A stretch of 64,000 bases of DNA. It comes from JBAZLV01 sp041650055 (GTDB taxonomy: Bacteria; Nitrospirota; UBA9217). Shown here piece by piece: positions 35,544 through 44,541 of this stretch. The notes under the pieces are model-generated. The model worked only from the letters and a program-made list of their open reading frames with translations, had not been told where the DNA came from and made no database searches. Location: assembly GCA_041650055.1 (NCBI GenBank), contig JBAZLV010000002.1, positions 1 through 64,000 on the forward strand, given 5' to 3'. Both the position numbers and the translations under genes were made by a program. Position 1 is the stretch's first letter; every line of letters starts with the position of its first letter.

Positions 35544-36875
35544 TTAATTTGTTGGTACAAGAATGCCAACGGTTCTGTTGTCGTTCGTAAAATAAGCCTT
35601 GGCAACTCGCATGACATCTTCGGGCGTTACGGAACGAATTCTGTCAAGATACGTCTCAAGCAATTTCCAGCTCGCTACGGACTCGAACTGCCCGAGAAGC
35701 ATTCCCTGATGAAAAACAGAATCCTGTCCCATAAGAAACGAAGCTTCAATCTGGTTTTTTGCCTTCTGAAGCTCCTTCGAAGAAACCAGGGTTGTTTTAA
35801 AACGGTTCATTTCTTCATACAGTGCCTTTTCGATTTCGTCAGAAGTCTTGCCTGGCATGACGCCTGCATATAAGGTAAAAAGGTTTGGATCTGCCGAGAT
35901 ACTGTCGTAATCTCCGCCGGCGTACAACGCAATCTGCTTTTCATATACAAGCGACCGGTATAACCTTGAGCTTTTTCCTTCCGACAGAACGCACTGCAGG
36001 ACGTCCAATGCAGGGGAGTCTGGATGCTTCAGAGTCGGGGTTTTATACCCTATGAAAACAGCTGCTAACTCCGCCTTTTTTTTCATAATTACCCTGCGTT
36101 CACCTTGTTGTATGGGCTCGACCGCGCCCATGACAGGTACTGGCAGTCCGCGAGGGATCTTTCCGAAATACTGCTCAATCAAATGAAGCATTGCTGGCGT
36201 ATGAAAATCACCAACTACAATAATGGTGGCATTGTTCGGCACGTAATACGTACGGTAATGCCGAACAAGATCATCTCTTGTAAAGTTTCCGATATCAGCC
36301 ATCCAGCCGATCACAGGCCATTGATAGGGATGCGCATTGAACGCTGCGGCGAGCATTTGTTCATGGAGCGTCCTGATCGGATCATCTTCATATCGCATAC
36401 GCCGTTCTTCTTTCACTACATCCCGTTCGGACAAAAATTCCTTATTGTTCAGAAGCAGATTTTTCATTCTGTCTGATTCAAGTTCCAGCGCAAGCTTGAT
36501 CCGGTTTGCGGCTATGTTTTCGAAGTATGCAGTATAGTCCTGGGATGTGAAGGCATTATCATTTCCGCCATTTCTTTGTACGATTCTCGAAAACTGTTTT
36601 GCCCCGTATTTCTTCGTTCCTTTAAACATCATGTGCTCAAGCATATGCGATAAACCGGTTGTGCCGAGACGTTCATTCCGGGAACCAACCTTGTACCATA
36701 TCTGAAATGTCACGATTGGTGTTTTATGTTCTTCTTTAAGCAGTATCTTAAGCCCGTTGGGAAGAACCTCTTCAGTAACCTTTCCTGGCTGAGCAGAAAC
36801 AGGAGACTGCAAGAGAACCATAAACAGAAACAGCAAAAAAACTGTTTTTGTTATTTGTAAACCGACATTTTTCAT
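35544..36875 (-). CDS. M16-family zinc metallopeptidase, catalytic subunit, exported
   Basis: 443 residues. Signal peptide about 1-28 (ending SPVSA-Q). The inverted zinc motif H77-M-L-E80-H81 in GLSHMLEHMMFKGT is intact, with the distal Glu in the following ELESDRMKNL...KEERRMRYEDDP region. The C-terminal half has GKSSRLYRSLVYEKQIALY. M16B enzymes degrade or process peptides. The downstream gene encodes a paralogue without the zinc motif, the arrangement known from bacterial M16 heterodimers. The physiological substrate is unknown. Confidence 0.92.
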   Translation of the reverse strand: MKNVGLQITKTVFLLFLFMVLLQSPVSAQPGKVTEEVLPNGLKILLKEEHKTPIVTFQIWYKVGSRNERLGTTGLSHMLEHMMFKGTKKYGAKQFSRIVQRNGGNDNAFTSQDYTAYFENIAANRIKLALELESDRMKNLLLNNKEFLSERDVVKEERRMRYEDDPIRTLHEQMLAAAFNAHPYQWPVIGWMADIGNFTRDDLVRHYRTYYVPNNATIIVVGDFHTPAMLHLIEQYFGKIPRGLPVPVMGAVEPIQQGERRVIMKKKAELAAVFIGYKTPTLKHPDSPALDVLQCVLSEGKSSRLYRSLVYEKQIALYAGGDYDSISADPNLFTLYAGVMPGKTSDEIEKALYEEMNRFKTTLVSSKELQKAKNQIEASFLMGQDSVFHQGMLLGQFESVASWKLLETYLDRIRSVTPEDVMRVAKAYFTNDNRTVGILVPTN

Positions 36876-36891
36876 TACTTTCGTTTCCTTT

Positions 36892-37347
36892 TTATCGTCC
36901 GGTATGGCCGAAACCGCCAGAGCCGCGTCTGGTTATGGGAAGTTCATCAATCGTTTCAAGGATCACTTTGGCATATTTGCAAAATACGATTTGTGCAATG
37001 CGGTCGCCTCGCTGAATGACAAAGGCAGTGCTGCTGAAATTGAACAGAATAATTCCGATTTCTCCGCGGTAATCAGCATCAATGGTGCCTGGGGCATTCA
37101 GCATGCCAATTCCGTTCTTTAAAGCAAGCCCGCTCCGAGGCCGCACCTGCCCTTCATATCCTTCCGGAATAGCAAGCGCAATTCCCGTAGGGACTAGTTT
37201 CCAGGCGCCCGGCTCTATGGTAAGAGCACCTTCCGGTGCTGCATATAAATCAATGCCTGCCGAATGTTCGGTCTGGTAATGAGGTAGCGGAAGGCCTTCA
37301 AAATTTTTCAGCATTGTTACATGAACAACAAGCGGATTCTGCATCAT
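36892..37347 (-). CDS. dut: Deoxyuridine 5'-triphosphate nucleotidohydrolase
   Basis: Hydrolyses dUTP to dUMP, keeping uracil out of DNA and feeding thymidylate synthesis. 151 residues; trimeric dUTPase motifs are all present: AGIDLYAA, RPRSGLALKNG, GTIDADYRGEIGI, GDRIAQIVF, and the C-terminal glycine-rich arm RGSGGFGHTGR. It lies 15 bases downstream of the cytosolic M16 gene on the same strand, a pairing common in several bacterial groups. Confidence 0.97.
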   Translation of the reverse strand: MMQNPLVVHVTMLKNFEGLPLPHYQTEHSAGIDLYAAPEGALTIEPGAWKLVPTGIALAIPEGYEGQVRPRSGLALKNGIGMLNAPGTIDADYRGEIGIILFNFSSTAFVIQRGDRIAQIVFCKYAKVILETIDELPITRRGSGGFGHTGR

Positions 37348-37362
37348 AAGTTCCTTTGCGCA

Positions 37363-38628
37363 CTATGAAAGAATATCAAAAAGGGAATCAGGGATATCTG
37401 ATTTTCCGAGAGGACCTAACACGGCAAGACCGCAATTATCGCGAGTAAAAATCTGTTGCGCCAGTTCCTGAACCTGGTCTTTTGTCACTTTTTCCACGCC
37501 TTTGATAATATCGTCGACGCTTAAATATTTCCCATAATAAATTTCGTGGCGCGCAATCCTGCTCATGTGACTGTTGCTGCTTTCCAGCGAAAGAACGAGA
37601 CTTCCCTTTACCTGATTTTTAACCCGTGTTTTTTCGGCAAATGTTATTCCTTCATTTTTTATTTTTTTCAATTCCTTCAAAATAATCCTGATGGTTTCAA
37701 GAGCATTTGATGAATCGGTCCCGGCATAGATGGTCAAAAGTCCTGTATCTCGATATGATTGTGCGTTGGAGGAGTAAATGGAATAGGCCAGCGCATTCTG
37801 TTCTCGTACCTCCTGGAACAGCCGTGAACTCATGCTGCCACCCAATACCGTATTCAGGGCAGACAGAACATACCGATTTTCATGTGTAAATGGCAACCCC
37901 TTGCACCCGATACATAACTGAACCTGCTCAAGCTGCTTTTTTTTGACAACCAGTGCAGGAGTAAACGCAGGGGTAATCTCCTCTTTCCGCATACTCGTGC
38001 GTGAAAGGGTCCCGAAACTCGCGTTCAGCAGTTCGATTAACCGTCCATGTTCAAAATTTCCAGCAACAGATATTACAATCTCCCTGGGACCATAATACTG
38101 TTCACGGTAGGATATCAGATCCTGATGTCTGAGTGTCCTGATTGTTTCCCGGGTGCCGAGAATCGGCCTGCCAAGCGGATTGTTCGGCCAGACCGCATCG
38201 GTGAATAAATCTTGAATATGATCGTCTGGCGTATCTTCAGCCCCTTTTATTTCCTCAAGAATGACCTTACGCTCTTTTTCCATCTCCTGGGGATCAAATT
38301 TCGAGCTCATGAGAATATCTGATAAAATATCAACCGCAATCGGCAGATGTTCGTCGACTACTTTTGCATAATAGGTGGTTGTTTCATGTGTGGTAAAAGC
38401 ATTCATCTCACCGCCAATCGAGTCCATTGCAATTGCAATTTCCTTGGCCGACCGCTTTTCCGTTCCTTTAAAAAAAAGATGTTCGATAAAATGTGAAACA
38501 CCTCCAAGCTGGGCTGGTTCATGGCGTGAACCGACCTTGACCCATACGCCGATGGATATGGATCGTGATTTCGGCAAGGTTTCCGATACGACCCGAATGC
38601 CGTTTGTAAGAGTGTCTTTTCTATACAT
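37363..38628 (-). CDS. Cytosolic M16B zinc peptidase (YmxG/PqqL-type)
   Basis: 421 residues, no signal peptide. The zinc motif H46-F-I-E49-H50 in GVSHFIEHLFFKGT is intact. The second half has GGSMSSRLFQEVREQNALAYSIYS. In many bacteria this processing-peptidase homologue lies near pnp and dut. Here it is upstream of dut and downstream of an EF-G paralogue. Its substrate is unknown. It differs from the exported pair at 34-37 kb by lacking a leader. Confidence 0.92.
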   Translation of the reverse strand: MYRKDTLTNGIRVVSETLPKSRSISIGVWVKVGSRHEPAQLGGVSHFIEHLFFKGTEKRSAKEIAIAMDSIGGEMNAFTTHETTTYYAKVVDEHLPIAVDILSDILMSSKFDPQEMEKERKVILEEIKGAEDTPDDHIQDLFTDAVWPNNPLGRPILGTRETIRTLRHQDLISYREQYYGPREIVISVAGNFEHGRLIELLNASFGTLSRTSMRKEEITPAFTPALVVKKKQLEQVQLCIGCKGLPFTHENRYVLSALNTVLGGSMSSRLFQEVREQNALAYSIYSSNAQSYRDTGLLTIYAGTDSSNALETIRIILKELKKIKNEGITFAEKTRVKNQVKGSLVLSLESSNSHMSRIARHEIYYGKYLSVDDIIKGVEKVTKDQVQELAQQIFTRDNCGLAVLGPLGKSDIPDSLFDILS

Positions 38629-38642
38629 AAGAAGCGCCGATC

Positions 38643-38711
38643 AAAAAAAATCCCAAATAAAATCCCGAATGCTGCTTGAAACTATTCCGTAAATCCGGAT
38701 CGTATTTGGGA
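38643..38711 (-). terminator. Terminator downstream of the EF-G-like gene
   Basis: Inverted repeat TCCCAAATA (38651-38659) / TATTTGGGA (38703-38711) with further internal pairing. On the minus strand the hairpin is followed by eight Ts (As at 38643-38650). Confidence 0.7.
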
Positions 38712-38741
38712 TAAATACCTAATCTGTTTGTGATGGGTACG

Positions 38742-40856
38742 TTATTTTTCCTTTTGATTCTGGTTATGGTCTTCCTTCGCTGCACGATCCTGAATAATTT
38801 TTTGAGCAAGGTGGCTTGGAACGTCTTCATATCCGAAAAATTCCATGGTATAAATGCCCCGGGCGCTTGTCAGTGAATTCAGCGTCGGAGCGTAGGTAAG
38901 CATCTCGGACATCGGCACCGTGGCCTTGATCACCTGACCGTTTGCCTGGGGAACAACTCCCTGCACCTTGCCTCTGCGTGAATTGAGATCACCGATTACT
39001 GCCCCGAGCGTATCATCAGGAGATACTACTTCAACGCTCATGATCGGTTCAAGCAATACCGGTTTTGCGGCTTCTATGGCCTTTTTGAAACCCATGGATG
39101 CCGCGACCTTAAAAGCCATTTCCGACGAATCGACGTTATGATACGATCCATCAAAGAGCGTGACCCGGATATCGACCATAGGATATCCCGCAAGCGAACC
39201 TTCATGCATTGCCTCAACGACCCCTTTTTCGACGGCAGGTATGTATTGCCGAGGGATCACGCCACCAACAATCTTGTCAACAAATTCAAATCCGCTGTCG
39301 CGTGGTAGTGGTTCTATTTCTATCCAGGCGTCTCCGTATTGACCATGACCTCCTGTTTGTTTCTTATACTTGCCCTGGGCGCTTGCTTTTGCTCGGATAG
39401 TTTCTTTATACGGAACTTTCGGAGTTTTCATAGTAACATCAACCCCGAATTTCCGTCTTAATTTTTCAAGAGTAACATCCAAATGCACCTGACCCATGCC
39501 GGAAAGAATCATTTCCCTGGTCTGATCGTCAAAAGCAAAACGAAGCGTCGGATCTTCATCCAGTAATTTATGAATACCCAGACTTACCTTTTCTTCATCT
39601 CCCCTTGACTTTGGTTCAATGGCAAAAGACATTACCGGATCGGCAAATTTTGCATAGGTGAGTACTATAGGATGAGATTCCGAACATAATGTATTCCCTG
39701 TCATTGTCTCTTTTAACTTTGCTGCAGCTCCGATTTGGCCTGCTGTAAGTGCTTGAACAGAAACCTGTTTTTTACCTTGAATGTGAAAAAGAGTCCCGAT
39801 TTTTTCCCTGGACTGCCTGGTTGAATTATACACCAGAGAATCGCTTTTTAAGGTACCCGAGTACACTCTGATCAAAGATAATTTCCCCGCAAAGGGATCA
39901 ACGACAGTTTTAAACACGAGGGCGGACATTTGGTCTTCCGGTAAAGGCTTCCGCGTTTCTTCCTGGCCTGTCTTGGGATCGGTTCCTTTTATTCCGATGA
40001 TACCTGCGCGTTCAACAGGAGAAGGAAGACACATCAAAACAGCATCCAGAAGCTGCTGGATTCCCATATTTTTGACCGGAGATCCGCAAAGAACCGGCAG
40101 AAGACCTCCACCAAGAGTACCATGTTTTAAGGCACTAACAAGTTCTTCTGAAGAAAGATCGCCTGCATCGAGATATTTTTCCAGGAGCCCATCATTGGTT
40201 TCCGCGATTTGCTCCACGAGCTTTTTCCGGTAGGTATCCGCAGCTTCCTTCATCGTGTCGGGGATGTCCTTGATATCCACCTTACCACCATTATCCTTGG
40301 CAAAATACAGGGCTTTCATGGAAATAAGATCAACAACTCCGGCAAAATTCTCTTCCAGACCGATGGGTATCTGGAGCACGAGAGCGCCTTTGCAGAATGA
40401 CTTTTCCATATCACCGACCGCGCGGAAGAAGTCGGCCCGTTCCTTGTCCAGTTTGCTTACAAACGCGATGCGCGGGATTTCATAATCACAGGCAAATTTA
40501 TAGATTTTTTCAGTTTCCACTTTGACGCCGGAAATTGCTGAAACGATCAGAACAGCGCCATCTACCGCTCGCAACGTTCCTTTGGTCTCTTCCAGAAAAT
40601 TGATATATCCGGGCGTGTCGATAATATTGATTCGAGTTCCTTTCCAGTCAACATAGCCCAGCGCGGCAGTGATCGTGATTTTCCGCGCAATTTCCTCAGG
40701 TTCATGCATGAAAACGGAGTTGTCATTGTCGACACTGCCCTGCATATTCACGGCGCCGCCCGCAAACAGCATGGCATCAGCAAGTGACGTTTTACCCGCG
40801 GCTCCGTGAGAAAGTATCGCGATGTTGCGGACTTCAGTGACATCAGCATTTTTCAT
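38742..40856 (-). CDS. Elongation factor G-like GTPase (divergent EF-G paralogue)
   Basis: 704 residues with the five-domain EF-G layout. The G domain differs from canonical EF-G: P-loop SHGAAGKTSL instead of GHIDAGKTT, effector region EEIARKITITAA, DTPG present (IIDTPGYINFLEE), and SKLDKE where NKxD is usual. Domain IV has GGHGQYGDAWIEIEPL and domain V ends HLAQKIIQ. These changes mark an EF-G subfamily separate from the fusA of the str operon; its role (translocation, recycling or other) is not established from sequence. A terminator lies just downstream. Confidence 0.88.
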   Translation of the reverse strand: MKNADVTEVRNIAILSHGAAGKTSLADAMLFAGGAVNMQGSVDNDNSVFMHEPEEIARKITITAALGYVDWKGTRINIIDTPGYINFLEETKGTLRAVDGAVLIVSAISGVKVETEKIYKFACDYEIPRIAFVSKLDKERADFFRAVGDMEKSFCKGALVLQIPIGLEENFAGVVDLISMKALYFAKDNGGKVDIKDIPDTMKEAADTYRKKLVEQIAETNDGLLEKYLDAGDLSSEELVSALKHGTLGGGLLPVLCGSPVKNMGIQQLLDAVLMCLPSPVERAGIIGIKGTDPKTGQEETRKPLPEDQMSALVFKTVVDPFAGKLSLIRVYSGTLKSDSLVYNSTRQSREKIGTLFHIQGKKQVSVQALTAGQIGAAAKLKETMTGNTLCSESHPIVLTYAKFADPVMSFAIEPKSRGDEEKVSLGIHKLLDEDPTLRFAFDDQTREMILSGMGQVHLDVTLEKLRRKFGVDVTMKTPKVPYKETIRAKASAQGKYKKQTGGHGQYGDAWIEIEPLPRDSGFEFVDKIVGGVIPRQYIPAVEKGVVEAMHEGSLAGYPMVDIRVTLFDGSYHNVDSSEMAFKVAASMGFKKAIEAAKPVLLEPIMSVEVVSPDDTLGAVIGDLNSRRGKVQGVVPQANGQVIKATVPMSEMLTYAPTLNSLTSARGIYTMEFFGYEDVPSHLAQKIIQDRAAKEDHNQNQKEK

Positions 40857-40897
40857 AAGGCACCCCTTCCCGGAAAATATATATGAATGTCAGAACG

Positions 40898-41164
40898 CTA
40901 CCAGATATCGGATGAAATTTTTCCTCCCTGCTTGATCAGGACATCAACGACCGCCTCGTTGAAATGGTTACTTGTTTTGAGGATGCTTTCATCAACCATC
41001 GTATCGTAATATTTTTTCCCTTCTGCAAGCTCCTCAGTCAGAATATCAAACAACGTGTCCTTCTCGATCCCTTCCCTGACCTTTGCCTGATTGTACAGAA
41101 CAATATCGGAAAGGATGGTTCGAGCAAGTCTTTTTGCTTCATCAGTATCTTTTATCGATCTCAT
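40898..41164 (-). CDS. Small conserved helical protein, function unknown
   Basis: 88 residues, soluble, largely helical: DEAKRLARTILSDIVLYNQAKV and DILTEELAEGKKYYDTMV. Similar short proteins or domains occur in deltaproteobacteria, sometimes next to or fused with regulators (recollection, not checked). Here it lies 41 bases upstream of the EF-G-like gene and 15 bases after rseC. Confidence 0.7.
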   Translation of the reverse strand: MRSIKDTDEAKRLARTILSDIVLYNQAKVREGIEKDTLFDILTEELAEGKKYYDTMVDESILKTSNHFNEAVVDVLIKQGGKISSDIW

Positions 41165-41179
41165 AAAAGCCTCTCGTTC

Positions 41180-41623
41180 CTATTTCTTTTGAGAGAGTAT
41201 CTCCACAATAACCGGCTGGTATGTTTCCTGAATGTCTTTATTGTTTAAAAAAAATTTCAGCACCATAAAACAGGCGATCATGCTGCATACGCCGACGATA
41301 AAAGGAAGCATGTCGGAAACGATGTTCCCGTATGCAGATGATACATTTTTTGTAAGGATCGCCCCGAGAACAAACGCAAATCCGGGAATACCATACCGTA
41401 CCAACGCTGAAGTGCGGAAATAGAATAAAGGCTTGATTGCGACCTTCACTTTCTGACCCGGTAGTGCTTCGAGCGGATTCGCTGCTTCGAGATATGATCG
41501 TTTATCATCATGAGGATGACAGATGCCTGCTGCAGCGCACGACTCACATGCACTTTTTTTCAAAACAGCAACTTTCGCTTTTTCCCCGGTAACTTCAAGA
41601 ACAAGACCTTCCTCTTCAATCAC
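41180..41623 (-). CDS. RseC/SoxR-reducing-system family membrane protein
   Basis: 147 residues. An N-terminal cytosolic domain has a cysteine cluster (SACESCAAAGICHPHDD) after EEEGLVLEVTGEKAKVAV, and two membrane helices follow (about 77-97 and 106-126). This is the layout of RseC, which in enterobacteria works with RsxA-E to reduce the SoxR iron-sulfur cluster and modulates sigma-E. No rnf/rsx genes are in the window. Confidence 0.85.
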   Translation of the reverse strand: MIEEEGLVLEVTGEKAKVAVLKKSACESCAAAGICHPHDDKRSYLEAANPLEALPGQKVKVAIKPLFYFRTSALVRYGIPGFAFVLGAILTKNVSSAYGNIVSDMLPFIVGVCSMIACFMVLKFFLNNKDIQETYQPVIVEILSQKK

Positions 41624-41629
41624 GCGCTC

Positions 41630-43240
41630 TCACTTTTCGGCCGTTTTTCTTCGGCTTCGTAAAAGCTTATATTCAATGCTGTCAACAAGAGCCTGCCAGC
41701 TTGCTTCAATAACATTCTCAGATACCCCCACCGTGCCCCATTTGTTCTTTCCGTCGCCCGATTCTATCAATACCCGAACTTTGGCTCCGGTGCCTGCAGC
41801 TGCCGTCAGCACGCGCACTTTATAATCAAGCAGCTGCATGTTTTCAAGTCCTTTGCCGGGAAAATATTTTGGAAGGACCTTGCGCAAGGCCTTGTCCAGG
41901 GCATTGATCGGGCCGTTACCCCATGCAGCCGTATGCTCAAGCATACCACCTACCTCGACCGTCACCACAGCTTCGCTGACCGCATTGGGATCAACCTTGC
42001 GTTTTTCAGTCAGAATCCGGTAATCGATACGGTCAAACATATTGAATACGGATTCATACGTGTTTCCTGCACGCAGCATAAGCAGCTCCAGCGAGCCTTC
42101 CGCGCCTTCGAATTCATAGCCTTCATTCTCCAGGTGCTTAATTTTGCGAAGAATGACCGGCAGCTCCGGGCTATCCTTGGCAAGAGGAATCCCGAGCTCT
42201 GCTGCCTTCTGAAGGATATTGCTTTTTCCCGCCATATCCGATACCAGAATGCGGCGATGGTTTCCGACCAGTTCAGGTTCTACATGCTCATACGTGGCTG
42301 GATGTTTTGCAATAGCATCCACATGCACGCCGCCTTTGTGCGCGAACGCGCTATCACCGACATACGCCTGCCATTTTTTATGTTGCAGATTCGCGAGTTC
42401 GTCGACATATCGTGATACTTCTCGTAATTTTGGCAGGCTTGTATCAGGAACGCACGATAAACCCATTTTCAGCATTAACGCAGGAATGATCGAACACAGA
42501 TTCGCATTTCCACAGCGCTCTCCATAACCATTCACTGTTCCTTGAACCATGAAGGCTCCCATTCTGACTGCTGTGAGGGAGTTCGCAACCGCAAGCTCGC
42601 TGTCATTATGTGCATGAATTCCGAATGGAACTGCAAGCCTGCATCGTATCTGCCCGATTATCTGCTCTATCTCATCAGGCAAGGTTCCACCATTCGTGTC
42701 GCAGAGAATAATCCCGTCAACGCAGGCTGCTTCCGCTTCCAGAAGTGTGTCGAGGGCATACTCGGGATTTGCCTTGTACCCGTCAAAAAAATGCTCAGCA
42801 TCATAGAATACTTCATCCATGTGTCGTTTTAAAAAGGTGATGGAGTCGCGAATCATTGCACGGTTTTCCTGCAACGTGGTCTTGAGCGCTTTGGTCACAT
42901 GGAGATCCCATGTCTTTCCAAAAATCGATGCAACTGATGCTCCGGAAGAAACCAATGCCTGTATATTTTTATCTCCCGAAGCTCGTATACCTGCCTTGCG
43001 TGTGGATCCGAATGCCGTGAGCCGGGCTTTTTTGAGCCTGACCTTCCGCATTTCAGCAAAGAACTCAACGTCGCGCGGGTTCGACCCCGGCCATCCGCCT
43101 TCGATGTAATGAATTCCAAACTGATCCAGTTTTTTGGCAACGCGGATTTTGTCCTCAACCGAAAAATTAAGGTCCTCAGATTGTGCGCCGTCGCGCAGGG
43201 TTGTATCATATATTTTAACAAGCGGTCGATACATGGTCAT
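41630..43240 (-). CDS. cimA: (R)-citramalate synthase
   Basis: Condenses pyruvate and acetyl-CoA to citramalate, the threonine-independent route to 2-oxobutyrate and isoleucine. 536 residues; the DRE-TIM metallolyase motif YDTTLRDGAQSEDLNFS, GGWPGSNPRDVEFF, GIHAHNDSELAVANSL and the allosteric C-terminal domain fit the CimA subfamily rather than LeuA. The start at 43240 has AAGGGA eight bases upstream. It sits in an aspartate-family amino-acid cluster, downstream of lysC by 11 bases. Confidence 0.92.
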   Translation of the reverse strand: MTMYRPLVKIYDTTLRDGAQSEDLNFSVEDKIRVAKKLDQFGIHYIEGGWPGSNPRDVEFFAEMRKVRLKKARLTAFGSTRKAGIRASGDKNIQALVSSGASVASIFGKTWDLHVTKALKTTLQENRAMIRDSITFLKRHMDEVFYDAEHFFDGYKANPEYALDTLLEAEAACVDGIILCDTNGGTLPDEIEQIIGQIRCRLAVPFGIHAHNDSELAVANSLTAVRMGAFMVQGTVNGYGERCGNANLCSIIPALMLKMGLSCVPDTSLPKLREVSRYVDELANLQHKKWQAYVGDSAFAHKGGVHVDAIAKHPATYEHVEPELVGNHRRILVSDMAGKSNILQKAAELGIPLAKDSPELPVILRKIKHLENEGYEFEGAEGSLELLMLRAGNTYESVFNMFDRIDYRILTEKRKVDPNAVSEAVVTVEVGGMLEHTAAWGNGPINALDKALRKVLPKYFPGKGLENMQLLDYKVRVLTAAAGTGAKVRVLIESGDGKNKWGTVGVSENVIEASWQALVDSIEYKLLRSRRKTAEK

Positions 43241-43251
43241 ACGAGGTTCCC

Positions 43252-44469
43252 TTATGCTGTCTTGTCCATCTGGAATGTTTCATGAAGCACCCGGACTGCG
43301 AGTTCCGTGTATTTTGCCTCGATCACGCACGAAATCTTGATTTCCGACGTGCTGATCATCATGATATTGATGCCTTCCTTTGCCAAGGCGGCAAACATCT
43401 GGGCTGCAACACCAGAATGCGAACGCATGCCGACACCGATGATTGATATCTTGGCAATCTCCTCTTTGAGGCTTATGCCTCGAGCGCCAATTTCCGATAC
43501 CACCCTCTTCATCACGTCTGTGATTTTTTTCGAGTCGGTTTTCGGGACAGTGAAAGAAAGATCGGTCAATCCAGCTTCGCCAATGTTCTGGATAATCATG
43601 TCAACATTGATATTGTTATTCGCGATCTCAACGAACATCTTTGCGGCAATTCCGGGCTTGTCAGGAACACCCTGGACAGTTACTTTTACCTGGTTCTTGT
43701 CATATGCAACACCGGATACCACTACTTTTTCCATATCGGAATCCTCCTTGGTTACCAGGGTTCCGGGATTATCATTAAAACTCGACAACACCCGTACCGG
43801 AACGGAATATTTTTTTGCCAATTCAACAGAACGGCTTTGGAGCACCTTGGCTCCGGAACTTGCCATTTCAAGCATTTCCTCATAGGATATCTTATCGAGT
43901 TTGCGTGCTTGCGGCACCATATTGGGATCAGTGGTATACACACCGTCTACGTCCGTGTAAATATCGCAGAAGTCTGCTTTGATCGCCGCTGCAACTGCAA
44001 CCGCGGTAAGATCGGATCCGCCTCTTCCCAGTGTGGTAATGTCTGATTGAGCATCGATCCCTTGAAAACCGGCCACTACCGCAATCTTTCCTTCCTGAAG
44101 CGCCTTCTGAATGCGCTCGCCGGTAATCTTTTCAATTCGGGCCTTGGTATGCACACTGTCGGAAATGATCCCTGCCTGCATTCCCGTAAACGACTGTGCC
44201 TTATGTCCCATCGACTGGATGGCCATGGCAAGAAGCGCAATGGTAACCTGTTCTCCGGTTGATACCATGACATCCAGTTCACGAGGATCAGGATTCTCAC
44301 TTACTTTAGATGCAAGATTTATCAGCCTGTCGGTTTCTCCGCTCATGGCTGAGACAACGACAACAACATCATGCCCTGATTCCTTTGTCCGGATAACCCG
44401 CTTTGCAACGTTTAAAATTCGTTCAGGGTTGCCTACGGACGTACCTCCATATTTTTGAACTATAAGCAA
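43252..44469 (-). CDS. lysC: Aspartate kinase
   Basis: Phosphorylates aspartate, first step toward lysine, threonine and methionine. N-terminal kinase domain begins LIVQKYGGTSVGNPERI and has GRGGSDLTAVAVAAA; two C-terminal ACT domains give feedback control. The start is taken at TTG 44469, eight bases after GGAGG; a GTG at 44478 lies too close to that site. The result is 405 residues. It is in an operon-like run with hom, a candidate homoserine kinase and cimA. Confidence 0.94.
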   Translation of the reverse strand: MLIVQKYGGTSVGNPERILNVAKRVIRTKESGHDVVVVVSAMSGETDRLINLASKVSENPDPRELDVMVSTGEQVTIALLAMAIQSMGHKAQSFTGMQAGIISDSVHTKARIEKITGERIQKALQEGKIAVVAGFQGIDAQSDITTLGRGGSDLTAVAVAAAIKADFCDIYTDVDGVYTTDPNMVPQARKLDKISYEEMLEMASSGAKVLQSRSVELAKKYSVPVRVLSSFNDNPGTLVTKEDSDMEKVVVSGVAYDKNQVKVTVQGVPDKPGIAAKMFVEIANNNINVDMIIQNIGEAGLTDLSFTVPKTDSKKITDVMKRVVSEIGARGISLKEEIAKISIIGVGMRSHSGVAAQMFAALAKEGINIMMISTSEIKISCVIEAKYTELAVRVLHETFQMDKTA

Positions 44470-44541
44470 GACACTCACCTCCCTGAAAATGAAAAATATC
44501 GCTTTACACTCGCAAGACAGTTCCTGCTGTGTTTCTTCGTC

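Noticed and set aside
44479..44541. Lysine riboswitch or attenuator upstream of lysC
   Set aside because: The gap is just 60-70 bases, too short for a lysine riboswitch, and no leader-peptide pattern was seen.
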